A stretch of DNA of 21,767 nt from a virus, in the IMG/VR virus record IMGVR_UViG_3300046524_000125, positions 1 through 21,767 of that record; one strand, given 5' to 3'. Numbering within the stretch: position 1 is the stretch's first letter; every line of letters begins with the position of its first letter. Made by a program: the position numbers and the translations under genes. The notes under the pieces were generated by a model. It searched no databases. It worked only from the letters and a program-made list of their open reading frames with translations, and had not been told where the DNA came from. This document shows positions 1-7,504 of this stretch, piece after piece.

Positions 1-997
1 TCGTACCGCCCGCGACACCGCCTGAGCCCGAGACGACACGTAAAGCCTTGTCGTTCTGCGTGGTGAGTTTGGTCCAGCCGGTGGGCGCCGCAGCCTGATA
101 GAACAGCATGGTGGTGCCAGAGGGGAATGCCGCTGCTACCGAAATAGCCGCAGTAACGAAGGCCGTCGTCGCAATGCTAGTGTCGTTGTCCCCCGGCGAT
201 GCCGTAGGAGCCTTAGGGTCGCCAGTGAACGTAGGGGACGCCAGAGGAGCATTAAGCGCTATCGCAGCGGACAACGCGGCATCCTGTGTATCCACGTAGG
301 TCTTGTCAGCCTTCGGAGCTACCTGCGTGTCTGTGTAGGTCTTACCGGCCGCGTCCTGCGTATCCACGTAGGTCTTGTCAGCTTTCGGGGCAACCGAGGC
401 GTCTACGTAGGTCACCGAGGCGCGTGAGGTGTCCGTGGGGTGGACGTGATCCTCATGGGCCCACTTGGCGCTCGTGCCAACAGTGGCCGTGCCGTCCATT
501 GCGGGCGTCGCGGTACCGGCTGCCGCAGCGATTCCAGCTAAGACAGTAGCCAAGCTAGAGGCCGCGCTAGCTGCGCTTGCCGCTGCGCCCGAGGCGCTGG
601 TTGCCGCAGCACTGGCGTTGGCCTGTGTTGCGTCCACGAGGGCTTGCAGCTGCACCAACAGCGGATCACTGGAGTTCAGGAAAGCGTAGATGCCGCCGCT
701 GGGGTAGAACGAGCTAGGCGCCTGTGCGTTGCCGTCAGTAGGCTGCGTGTTGCTGTCGTTCTGCGTGGGGAAGCTGGCCGCGTAGTTAACTGCGGCGCCG
801 TAGAACGAGCCGGGGGTGTTGGTCGCCCCGGTTGGATCGGCGGGCGCCGGGGCCGGGATGGCAGTGAAGATACCGCCAGACTGATAGAACGAGCTAGGAG
901 CAGGAGCGTTGCCGTTCGTCGGAGCGCCGTCGTCGTTCTGTGTCGGGAAGTCGGTGGCGTAGTTAGGCGTGTCCGAGTAGAACGAGCTTTGCGTCAT
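1..997 (-). CDS. Tail fibre / receptor-binding protein, 3' end beyond window
   Basis: The reading frame opens with ATG at 997 and stays open to position 1, about 332 residues, so the C-terminus lies outside. Residues about 1-105 hold a duplicated segment (SSFY..FPTQND, then SSFYxSGGI, each twice). This is followed by an Ala/Ser-rich stretch (about 120-160) of the kind seen in fibrous shafts, then GTSAKWAHEDHVHPTDTSRA, a common phage fibre motif. Next come ADKTYVDTQDAA repeats and finally a segment with APTGWTKLTTQNDKALRVVSG, which resembles the start of a collar/tip domain. The role inferred is host recognition at the virion tail. It follows the adaptor gene with a TAAATG junction, so translation is probably coupled. 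The family assignment rests on motif recall, not a search. Confidence 0.8.
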   Translation of the reverse strand, partial: MTQSSFYSDTPNYATDFPTQNDDGAPTNGNAPAPSSFYQSGGIFTAIPAPAPADPTGATNTPGSFYGAAVNYAASFPTQNDSNTQPTDGNAQAPSSFYPSGGIYAFLNSSDPLLVQLQALVDATQANASAAATSASGAAASAASAASSLATVLAGIAAAAGTATPAMDGTATVGTSAKWAHEDHVHPTDTSRASVTYVDASVAPKADKTYVDTQDAAGKTYTDTQVAPKADKTYVDTQDAALSAAIALNAPLASPTFTGDPKAPTASPGDNDTSIATTAFVTAAISVAAAFPSGTTMLFYQAAAPTGWTKLTTQNDKALRVVSGSGGVAGGT

Positions 998-1666
998 TTA
1001 CCAGACCATGCCGTCAGACTGAGACCAGTCATTGTTGAACAGAAGCGCAGGGCGCACAGCGGCGTCTGCGGTCAACTCGTCGCCGTCGGCCATGTCCTGT
1101 AGGTTCTTGGTGATCTGGCTGTAGCGTGCCTCGAATACCTGGCTACGGTCGTCGTTGTAGTAGTCGGCCGCAGCGGAGAGGGCCCCGTACACCACAGCGT
1201 CCCAAGCGATCCTTGAGATGGTGTTGGTGTCGGTGGGGTTCACGAGGGGCGCAAATTCCGCGTAGTAGACGAGTTCGATAACAGAGCCCACAGCGGGCTG
1301 AGGACCAAGGACAAAGTAGCCACCGCGCCGAGCGAACACCCGGGGGATGTCGAGCAGCTGCGCGCGTACCATGGCTTCCTTTAGCTGGACACGCTGGAGC
1401 GGATAGTCGATGAGCCCTGAGTTGTCGCTGTCTACGTTGAGGTCGATGAGTTCAAGAAGGTCCGAAGGGATCACAAGGCCCAAGCTGGGATCGAAGGTGC
1501 TGGGGATCGTGTAGCGGACAATCTTCTCCATGAAGGGAACGCGAAGCTCGCGCTGCAACCTCATGATGGATTGGGTAATAAAGGTGGTCGCAAGCGCCGG
1601 ATTGGCATTCAGGTCACTGCGGTTCATCAGCGCAAGGAATTGCGCGGTTAGCTGGCTGAGATTCAC
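998..1666 (-). CDS. SU10-type head-tail adaptor protein
   Basis: The 222-residue protein has the look of the podoviral adaptor family (SU10 adaptor; T7 gp11-like role). It is helical at the N-terminus (FITQSIMRLQRELRVPFME), has a central beta region with IPSDLLELIDLNVD and GYFVLGPQP, and a helical C-terminal part (AWDAVVYGALSAAADYYNDD). Adaptors form a 12-mer ring below the portal and connect it to the nozzle. The start is GTG with AGGA about ten bases upstream; no ATG start in frame fits better. It lies between the capsid and fibre genes, the normal place in this phage type. The family call is from residue pattern plus context. Confidence 0.75.
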   Translation of the reverse strand: MNLSQLTAQFLALMNRSDLNANPALATTFITQSIMRLQRELRVPFMEKIVRYTIPSTFDPSLGLVIPSDLLELIDLNVDSDNSGLIDYPLQRVQLKEAMVRAQLLDIPRVFARRGGYFVLGPQPAVGSVIELVYYAEFAPLVNPTDTNTISRIAWDAVVYGALSAAADYYNDDRSQVFEARYSQITKNLQDMADGDELTADAAVRPALLFNNDWSQSDGMVW

Positions 1667-1682
1667 AGCGCTTGCGTCCTAA

Positions 1683-2009
1683 TCAAATACGTTTCTGCGT
1701 GGCAATGAACCGGTCAAGCTCGCGCCGCTTCAGCATCGCCATCGTTTCGCGAATGGGTGCCGTCATAACGTCGAAGCCGTAGGTCGTGAGGAGGTCTTCC
1801 ACGGCAGCGATTGGAATAGACGCGGCCAGATAGAAGTCATTGGCGCGCGTGTTGGTGCTAGCTAGCCGCCTGTCAGCTAAGTCAGCCAGAAAGCTGTCTG
1901 GAATTTCTTGGGTCTTGTTGACGTAGAGGTTCGAGCCGTCTGCGTCTTGGTCGAAGCTAACCAGCGGATTGATTAGCTGGGGCTCTTCGTAGAATGTTTC
2001 GTTAGACAT
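1683..2009 (-). CDS. Small protein of unknown function downstream of capsid gene
   Basis: This 108-residue protein is not recognised. It is acidic in the first half (SFDQDADGSN) and basic and helical at the end (AMLKRRELDRFIATQKRI). It contains two phases of Leu/Ala-rich helix (DSFLADLADRRLAS; AAVEDLLTTYGFDV). There is no signal peptide or membrane segment. Position between the major capsid and adaptor genes suggests a virion or assembly role, but this is inference. Its ATG directly follows the seven-T tract of a terminator hairpin and there is no Shine-Dalgarno sequence in the usual window, so its expression is probably low or specially controlled. Confidence 0.7.
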   Translation of the reverse strand: MSNETFYEEPQLINPLVSFDQDADGSNLYVNKTQEIPDSFLADLADRRLASTNTRANDFYLAASIPIAAVEDLLTTYGFDVMTAPIRETMAMLKRRELDRFIATQKRI

Positions 2010-2048
2010 AAAAAAAGTGAGGGGGCCCGCCGTCGCGGGGCACCCCTC
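2010..2048 (-). terminator. Intrinsic terminator after the major capsid gene
   Basis: Read on the minus strand, GAGGGG-T-GCCC pairs with GGGC-CCCCTC. This gives ten base pairs with one bulged T and a nine-base loop, followed by AC and seven T. The T tract touches the ATG of the next gene at 2009. It would end or attenuate capsid transcription and lower expression of the 108-aa protein, adaptor and fibre. Confidence 0.8.
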
Positions 2049-2077
2049 GTATCCTCTAGAGTAAGGAAAAGGTTGGC

Positions 2078-2986
2078 TTAGAAGCCGGTGGTGGCGTTGT
2101 CGATCACCATGGCCGAAGCGGCGTAGTTCTTGTGCTTCAGCGAGAACTCACCGACGATCATCTGCTTCTCAGCGTCGCCGGACTTCGCCAGCGTCGTCCG
2201 GGTCCACGGACGCAGGGTGGCCTGAGACCACATCGCCGGTTCATAGATCAGCGTGTTCTTCGCCTTGATGAAGCGGTTGATCTCAACCTTCTGCTCACCG
2301 AACGGCGAGACATACAGGTTGACGGCGTTGACGATGTTGTTCGACTTCGGGTCCGTGAACGTCCGGTACCGACCGGCAGCCGACGCGAACGCAGCTACGA
2401 CAATCGAGTTCGACGGAGTGACCTGAATGCGATCCGGGTCAGCGCCAGCGGTGAAGGCGTTCTGAAGGGCGATAAGCAGGCCGGCTTCGCTGAGGTTGGT
2501 AGCGGCGCCCATGTAGTTGATGTTGCCGCTTGCAACCTGCTGCTGGGCACCAGCCATGTTACGGGCGGTCGAGGACGAACCGGCATTCAGCACCTGAGCT
2601 GTGCCAACGAAGGCATTCTCAAGGTCGCGCTTCAGCGCAGCCGAGGTCTTGCTCATCTGATACGCCAGCTCTTTCGCGCGGCCATAGGCCAGCGACGCCT
2701 GCGTAGTCTCGGAGACCTTCACGGCTTCAACGAAGATTTGGGTCTGGTTGTTACGCATGACCGTGGGGGTCACGGTGATGTCGGACGGGTCCGCACCTTC
2801 AACAGCCGCAGCGCTAGTGCCGTTCACAGAGCGCAGCGAGTCTTCCTGCCACTGGAACAGCGGCTGGTGGATTTTCTCGGTGCCGATGCTCGACAGGAAC
2901 GGGGTCTTGCGCGGGCTGATGTTGGTGATGATGTCGGAGATGTTCTCTTTGAGACCGACTTCCTGAAAGGTCTGATAGGTAGCCAT
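2078..2986 (-). CDS. Major capsid protein, SU10-like (DUF5309 type)
   Basis: The 302-residue protein matches the DUF5309/SU10 major capsid family, which has the HK97 fold and builds the icosahedral shell. Visible hallmarks are the N-terminal helix region (LKENISDIITNISPRKTPFL), the sequence around FQWQEDSLRSVNG, the VSETTQASLAYGRAKELAYQ helix, and the C-terminal EFSLKHKNYAASAMVIDNAT. The length is usual for the family. It lies after the scaffold gene and is followed by a strong terminator. The leader has no clear Shine-Dalgarno sequence (CACTTTACTTACT before ATG), with the nearest purine run AGAAAGA about 15 bases or more upstream, which is odd for the most abundant virion protein. Confidence 0.9.
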   Translation of the reverse strand: MATYQTFQEVGLKENISDIITNISPRKTPFLSSIGTEKIHQPLFQWQEDSLRSVNGTSAAAVEGADPSDITVTPTVMRNNQTQIFVEAVKVSETTQASLAYGRAKELAYQMSKTSAALKRDLENAFVGTAQVLNAGSSSTARNMAGAQQQVASGNINYMGAATNLSEAGLLIALQNAFTAGADPDRIQVTPSNSIVVAAFASAAGRYRTFTDPKSNNIVNAVNLYVSPFGEQKVEINRFIKAKNTLIYEPAMWSQATLRPWTRTTLAKSGDAEKQMIVGEFSLKHKNYAASAMVIDNATTGF

Positions 2987-3033
2987 AGTAAGTAAAGTGT
3001 CTTTCTGAAACTAATTAGTTAGTGCGAGATTTG

Positions 3034-4059
3034 TTAATCGCCGCCGAACAGCGACATGAAGGCGTCCTGAGTGGCTTCCATTGAGCCCCCGGCTTTCTTC
3101 TGGTTAGCTACGGCCTGCTTGCGGCCGACAGTGCGGTTGGTTTCCTGGCTAGGCGGTGACGAAGTGGTCGAGGCTTTCACAATCTTCTTTGGAGCCTTGT
3201 TGACCTTCTGCGTCACGACCTTCTGCGTCCCCTTGTGGAACTGCATGGCCATGTGGATCAGCTTGAATGCGGAGGGGTCGGTAAGACCGTCCACCATCTG
3301 CTGGTTAGCTCCCATAGAGACAGCGAACGAACGCATGTCGTTGTAGAGCTTCTGATCCCAACCCTTGATGTAGGCTGGCGACTTGTCGTCAGTGAGCGCT
3401 TGGATACAAGCCTTAGCTGCCTCAGCCTGTGTGGCCTGCTGCTGCGACTGTACCTCTTGCATAAAGCCGTCTAGCTGGCTTGTTAGGAACGTTTCGTTCT
3501 CAAACGCGGCCCTAGCTGCTTCTTGCAGGGCGCCAACGTCCTCTGCGGATACGCTGGGGTCCTTCATCAAGGATGCCCAATTGACGTTCCGATAGGGGTT
3601 AGCGGTCTCCTGCGCACGCTTCACCATCACGTCGAGTGCAGCGAGGCTCTTGGCCTGTGCAAGCTCAGCGGCTTTGGTGCGCTCAGCGACTTCTTGGGAT
3701 TTCTTCGTCAGGCTGGCCTCTTGGCCAAACAGACGCTTGAGGTCTTTTACGGCAACCTCGTGCTCTTCCTCACCTACTTTGACCTTGACGTATGTTCCCT
3801 CATCGTCGGCGTACTTCTTCTTGTCCGCCTTGGTCTCTTCGGTTTCGCCTTCGGTCTCTTCGGCGTCTTCGGATGACGTTTCCGCGTCCTCAGTTTCACC
3901 ATCGTTCTCGTCAGCGTCGGTATCAGCTTCCGTGTCCTCCGAGACTTCCGTCTCTTCGGTCTCGCCCTCTTTGCGCTCTTCTTCGGATGGCTTCTCAGCG
4001 TCCAAGAGCTTCAGAAAGGCATTAGTGCCATTGTCTTCAAAATCTTCAGTAACGTCCAT
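3034..4059 (-). CDS. Probable capsid scaffolding protein
   Basis: The protein has 341 residues. The first about 80 residues are extremely acidic (runs of Glu, Asp and Thr such as EETEVSEDTEADTDADEND). A beta-like stretch (YVKVKVGEEEHEVAVKDLKRLFG) and a long helical middle (LTKKSQEVAERTKAAELAQAKSL) follow. The C-terminus is basic and disordered (KVNKAPKKIVKASTT) and closes with a short helix (TQDAFMSLFGGD). This acidic-to-basic layout and the position just upstream of the capsid gene are typical of phage scaffolds, which guide shell assembly and are then lost. It is assigned by composition and context, not by sequence identity; a decoration or head protein is possible. Confidence 0.75.
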   Translation of the reverse strand: MDVTEDFEDNGTNAFLKLLDAEKPSEEERKEGETEETEVSEDTEADTDADENDGETEDAETSSEDAEETEGETEETKADKKKYADDEGTYVKVKVGEEEHEVAVKDLKRLFGQEASLTKKSQEVAERTKAAELAQAKSLAALDVMVKRAQETANPYRNVNWASLMKDPSVSAEDVGALQEAARAAFENETFLTSQLDGFMQEVQSQQQATQAEAAKACIQALTDDKSPAYIKGWDQKLYNDMRSFAVSMGANQQMVDGLTDPSAFKLIHMAMQFHKGTQKVVTQKVNKAPKKIVKASTTSSPPSQETNRTVGRKQAVANQKKAGGSMEATQDAFMSLFGGD

Positions 4060-4076
4060 AAGGATAGTTATCTCTG

Positions 4077-4340
4077 TCAGTCAGTAGGATGGTTTTCGAG
4101 AGCCTGCTGTTTAGCTAGCGTCTCGGCCGCCTCAGCAAATTTGCTCATGAGGCTCGTGAACTCGGTAAAGCCCGAGTAGGCAGCGTGGAGGCCCTCACGT
4201 TTCTTGGTCTCGTGGGGCAGTGTGGCGAGCATGTCGGCCGCCATCTGCTGGCCGAATAGCTGCATCAGCGCATTGAAGCGCTCGTCCCCGAGGAGTCCTT
4301 TGCAGAACTCCCCGAGGGTCATTACGGTGTCGTCGTTCAA
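4077..4340 (-). CDS. Small helical protein of unknown function (head module)
   Basis: This 87-residue protein is not recognised. It appears largely helical (LGEFCKGLLGDERFNALMQL; FTSLMSKFAEAAETLAKQQA), without membrane segments. It lies between the 216-aa gene and the scaffold gene and is likely co-translated with them. The first codon of the longest frame is TTG at 4340, preceded by AGAG; an ATG at 4322 would give 81 residues but has no visible ribosome site. The start is therefore undecided. A head-assembly role is inferred only from its neighbours. Confidence 0.65.
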   Translation of the reverse strand: MNDDTVMTLGEFCKGLLGDERFNALMQLFGQQMAADMLATLPHETKKREGLHAAYSGFTEFTSLMSKFAEAAETLAKQQALENHPTD

Positions 4341-4343
4341 GTG

Positions 4344-4994
4344 CTAGCTCTGTTTGCTGCCGAGGTATCCCAGCATCCGTTGGATCAGGCCACCTTGGTC
4401 CTGCTGCTGCGCCTGCTGAAGCGGGGCGCCACCAACGGACGTTGGGCCATAGGCGCCTTGGATGGAGCCGTTGGCATTGGTGCCGGGTGCGCCAGTGCCC
4501 GCGCCAAGGAGGTTCATCATGCTTGGGAGGATGCCTTGGTGGGAGCCCCAAGTACCGCTGCCTTGTGTGGGGACAGCGGCCTGCGCCCTAGCTGCGCCCG
4601 AGGGATCAATGAGCTGCCCCGTTGCTGGGTCGCGCATCATCGCCGCGTTGCGCTGGAAGAAGCTCATCTGGGGCTGCGCTGTGGGTACCGCAGGGCCCGG
4701 AGCCGGTGTGGCAGCAGCCTGTGTGTGCTGCGGGGGCATCTGAGCCATTGCCTGTTGAGGCGCCGACGGAGGCTGCATCCCGCCAAAGCGGTTAGCTACC
4801 TGCGCGTTGGGCGTCGGCTGCATACCTGGCTGTGCTTGGCTAGCCATAGGCGTAGGGTTGAACATACCGGGCCCGCCGAAGTCCATGGGGGCAAAGAGAC
4901 CCGAGCCCGAACCTACGTTCGAGCCCGAGTTGCGCATGGTAGCGGCGGCCCTTTCCAGAGCCGCACGCAGTGCGTTCGTTTGGTCGTCTTGCAT
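4344..4994 (-). CDS. Pro/Gln/Gly/Ala-rich protein of unknown function (head module)
   Basis: The 216-residue protein has low complexity: repeated Pro, Gln, Met, Gly and Ala (for example PPSAPQQAMAQMPPQHTQAA), with few charged residues outside a short N-terminal helix (NALRAALERAAATMRN) and a C-terminal helix (GGLIQRMLGYLGSK). It is probably mostly disordered. It starts two bases after the portal stop (TAAA then ATG) with AAGG inside the portal end as ribosome site, so it is tightly linked to the portal. No function can be assigned; a virion or assembly factor is inferred from context. Confidence 0.7.
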   Translation of the reverse strand: MQDDQTNALRAALERAAATMRNSGSNVGSGSGLFAPMDFGGPGMFNPTPMASQAQPGMQPTPNAQVANRFGGMQPPSAPQQAMAQMPPQHTQAAATPAPGPAVPTAQPQMSFFQRNAAMMRDPATGQLIDPSGAARAQAAVPTQGSGTWGSHQGILPSMMNLLGAGTGAPGTNANGSIQGAYGPTSVGGAPLQQAQQQDQGGLIQRMLGYLGSKQS

Positions 4995-4995
4995 T

Positions 4996-7068
4996 TTATG
5001 CCTTAGCGTGCGCCTTCGTCTTCTGCGCTTGGATGGCTACCGTGCGGTCCTCGTGAGCGTTGTGGGCCTGAAGGGCTGTCTGGGCCTTCTGGAGCTGTAG
5101 CTCAGCCTCATCATGGATGATGCGGTGTGCCGTGTCGGCGTCCTGCCGGTTGTTGGTCCGGTCGTGGTCGAGAATCTTCATCGTCAGGTCGTGACGCTTC
5201 AGATCATTCTTCTGCTGACCTTCGATAACCAACCGCTGTTCCTTAGCCTGCGCACTCTGCGCGGTCATAACAGTTGCCTGTGCAGTGATCTGCTTGGCTT
5301 GAGCTTCCTGCATCTTGATCGGGTCAGGCTGCGGCTGCGGAGGCGGTGCATTCGGATTGAGGTATGCGGGCCAGCGCGTGAAGTTCTTCATCTTCGCGAT
5401 GTCCGACAGCATCTGATAACGCTGTTGTGGGCCGAACATGTTGCCCAGCGCCGGGTCCTTAGCCAGCATCTGGTAACCCTGCCCAAGCTCAGCTGCCGCC
5501 ATGTCCTTCTCGCCGTAGCCGAGGTGTTGGCTAACAGTGCAAGTCTTGCGGTCGGTCCACTGATGGACGTTGCACTTGAGCGGAGCACCGGCAACCTCAA
5601 TGAACTCAGGCTGCTTGACGTGCAGGATGGCCAGCCGGATGACTTCGATCATCAGGGGCACAAGGAAGTTGTTGGCGAAGTTGCGGGCCATAATCTTAGC
5701 TCGCTGGCCACTCGCCTTCATCATGTTGTCCACCAGACCCTGAGAGTTCTGGGTACTGATGGCGTCCTTGTTGAGACCCTGAGACAGAGCGGAGATGCCC
5801 GTAGACTTCTCGTTCGAAGTGTCGAGCAGCTGGAGCGTCTGATAGATGTACGGGTTCAGGTTGGCCTGCGGGAGAGCCGCAACGCTATCCGGGCGCCGCA
5901 CGTTCACGATGCCGCCGAGGCGGTTGTCGAGAAGCTCGCGCGGGTTCATCAGGCCACCATTGACGACCGCATAGCGCGGGTTCGTGGTGACGGCAGTGTG
6001 ATCCAGCACGCCGCGCATAAGCACGGTCTTAGCGTTCTGCACGGGCACTACGCGGGCAGCGAAGTTGTCACCATAAAACGTACCATGAACCGGCAGCGGC
6101 ACATAGACTACGAAGGGGGCCTTATCGATTTCCTGCGGCTCGTCTAGAAGCTTGTCGCCCGCCGTGCAGATTTTATAAAGGCGAACACCCTTCGACTTAT
6201 CGATCCGCATACGAACGTAGTGTTCATACAGAACAAGATAGTCCATCTCAGTTTGGATAGGGCTATCATAGGTCTCTGCGGCCTTAGTCGGGCCCGTCCT
6301 AGCTAATACTTCCGGGGAGAACAGTAGCTCCTTTGCGTCGTCCGTGGGGAGCGACATAACGAGCTTCTTGTCATACCCCATGTCGATCAGATCAGCGCGG
6401 GTCTTTGGGGTTCGATGGGCACAATAAGATGCGTCCTCGACACAGCGGGCCAGCGGGTCAATCAGGAACTCTTCAGGCGCCAGCACGTCAATAGCGACGT
6501 AGCTACAGTCTTTCTTTCTGATCAGCGTGCCGCTGTACAGCCCAGTCTGAGGGTCCTGTGTAGCGTCGAACTCGTCTACATCGTCCTGTGCCGCGATGCC
6601 GTGCGCGGTCATTTCATCGATAGGGCCGAAAGATTCTTCTGTCGTCTCGAACTTCTCGGACCAATAGACCTTTGCCGTACCGGCGCGGGAAATGAGAGCG
6701 TTGTAGATTACGTCAGAGAAAACCTGATACCCCGGGTTCTTCCTCCAGATGCAGTAGGAGGCGTACTCGGTTGCAACCAGACAGTCCTGAACGTTCATTT
6801 GATTGTCGGGGTCGAACTTGGCGATATTGTCGCCAGTCGCGAACACCTCCAGCAACTGCGCCTGCTGCATCCGAACACTGTCGTACACGTCTTGCGAAAC
6901 GAAGCTAGAAGAGCCTTCGGAGTTGCGCTTGGGCCACTCGCCGTTCAAATACCGATTTACCCGCTCGCGCTCGATGCTCAACTTCTCCTGAGCCCAACCC
7001 ACCGCGTCACGGCTTTTGGAAAGCACTCGCGCTAAAATATCATCATCGCTAATGCGATCCGCAGCCAT
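4996..7068 (-). CDS. Portal protein (P22/SU10 type)
   Basis: At 690 residues it is close to P22-like portals. The dodecameric portal is the DNA channel at one capsid vertex and docks the terminase. The N-terminal half shows the pattern of P22/SU10 portals (SSSFVSQDVYDSVRMQQAQL; VLAPEEFLIDPLARCVEDAS; the CAHRTPKTRADLIDMGYD region). A middle segment with PFVVYVPLPVHGTFYGDN and the long helix around STGISALSQGLNKDAIS follow. The last 110 residues are Gln/Ala/Lys/Asp-rich helix, as expected of a barrel domain. The ATG at 7068 lies inside the end of the nuclease gene (20-base overlap) with AGAGAAA upstream. The call is firm from residue pattern and position. Confidence 0.9.
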   Translation of the reverse strand: MAADRISDDDILARVLSKSRDAVGWAQEKLSIERERVNRYLNGEWPKRNSEGSSSFVSQDVYDSVRMQQAQLLEVFATGDNIAKFDPDNQMNVQDCLVATEYASYCIWRKNPGYQVFSDVIYNALISRAGTAKVYWSEKFETTEESFGPIDEMTAHGIAAQDDVDEFDATQDPQTGLYSGTLIRKKDCSYVAIDVLAPEEFLIDPLARCVEDASYCAHRTPKTRADLIDMGYDKKLVMSLPTDDAKELLFSPEVLARTGPTKAAETYDSPIQTEMDYLVLYEHYVRMRIDKSKGVRLYKICTAGDKLLDEPQEIDKAPFVVYVPLPVHGTFYGDNFAARVVPVQNAKTVLMRGVLDHTAVTTNPRYAVVNGGLMNPRELLDNRLGGIVNVRRPDSVAALPQANLNPYIYQTLQLLDTSNEKSTGISALSQGLNKDAISTQNSQGLVDNMMKASGQRAKIMARNFANNFLVPLMIEVIRLAILHVKQPEFIEVAGAPLKCNVHQWTDRKTCTVSQHLGYGEKDMAAAELGQGYQMLAKDPALGNMFGPQQRYQMLSDIAKMKNFTRWPAYLNPNAPPPQPQPDPIKMQEAQAKQITAQATVMTAQSAQAKEQRLVIEGQQKNDLKRHDLTMKILDHDRTNNRQDADTAHRIIHDEAELQLQKAQTALQAHNAHEDRTVAIQAQKTKAHAKA

Positions 7069-7504
7069 TATGTTTCTCTAAGTAATGTATAGCTTGTGCC
7101 AATGTGTGACTATTATCTCCGAATAGACCCAGCGCTACGTTGCACTTGTGGCACAACACGCCGCGCACTTTCCCTGTGGTGTGGCAGTGGTCTACGTTCC
7201 AGTCCCTGTTAGCTCCGGGGCTGTCGGCTGCGCATATGGCGCATTTGAAACCCTGCTTCTCGAACAGGGCGTCACGCTCAGCTACTGTGATGCCGTAGTT
7301 GCGCTGTAGTTGCTCGTCCGGGTGCTCAGCTCGCCACTTTTGCATGTATTGTTTGCGGCGAGCCTTGAAGGCCGGATCATTCTTACGCTTCTCGTAGCTG
7401 CGCCGATTAGCTTCGCTCTGTTTCTGCTTCTTTTCGTCGTCAGATTGCGTTGACGTAGAGTTCTTGGATGTTTTCAACGGGGGTCCATTTCCCCTCGCTG
7501 GCAT
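7049..7504 (-). CDS. Recombination endonuclease VII-family HNH nuclease
   Basis: The 151-residue protein carries the T4 endonuclease VII pattern: C88-x2-C91 and C118-x2-C121 as zinc ligands, with DHCH at 105-108 and N122 after CHKC (the D, H and N that are catalytic in the T4 enzyme). The N-terminal 60 residues are Lys/Arg-rich (KKQKQSEANRRSYEKRKND), as in phage relatives. Family members cut branched DNA and other distorted DNA. It sits between the terminase and portal, a place favoured by free-standing HNH nucleases, and overlaps the terminase end by 65 bases in another frame. The ATG at 7504 lacks a ribosome site; a TTG at 7477, 13 bases after GAGGGG, is an alternative, so the first nine residues are doubtful. 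Confidence 0.85.
   Translation of the reverse strand: MPARGNGPPLKTSKNSTSTQSDDEKKQKQSEANRRSYEKRKNDPAFKARRKQYMQKWRAEHPDEQLQRNYGITVAERDALFEKQGFKCAICAADSPGANRDWNVDHCHTTGKVRGVLCHKCNVALGLFGDNSHTLAQAIHYLEKHNGCGSH

Noticed and set aside
288-382. CRISPR-like repeat in the fibre gene
   Set aside because: There are only two copies, in frame with coding repeats and a 24-codon period; this is protein repeat structure.
2132-2995. 287-codon plus-strand frame opposite the capsid gene
   Set aside because: It is the antisense shadow of a clearly recognised capsid gene, rich in Arg, Leu and Val as usual for such shadows.
4341-5006. 221-codon plus-strand frame opposite the 216-aa gene
   Set aside because: The minus-strand gene fits between its neighbours with a ribosome site and tight spacing; the plus frame has neither.
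5113-6147. 344-codon plus-strand frame opposite the portal gene
   Set aside because: It is a shadow of the portal coding strand: it has no ribosome site and no family resemblance, and the portal on the other strand is certain.
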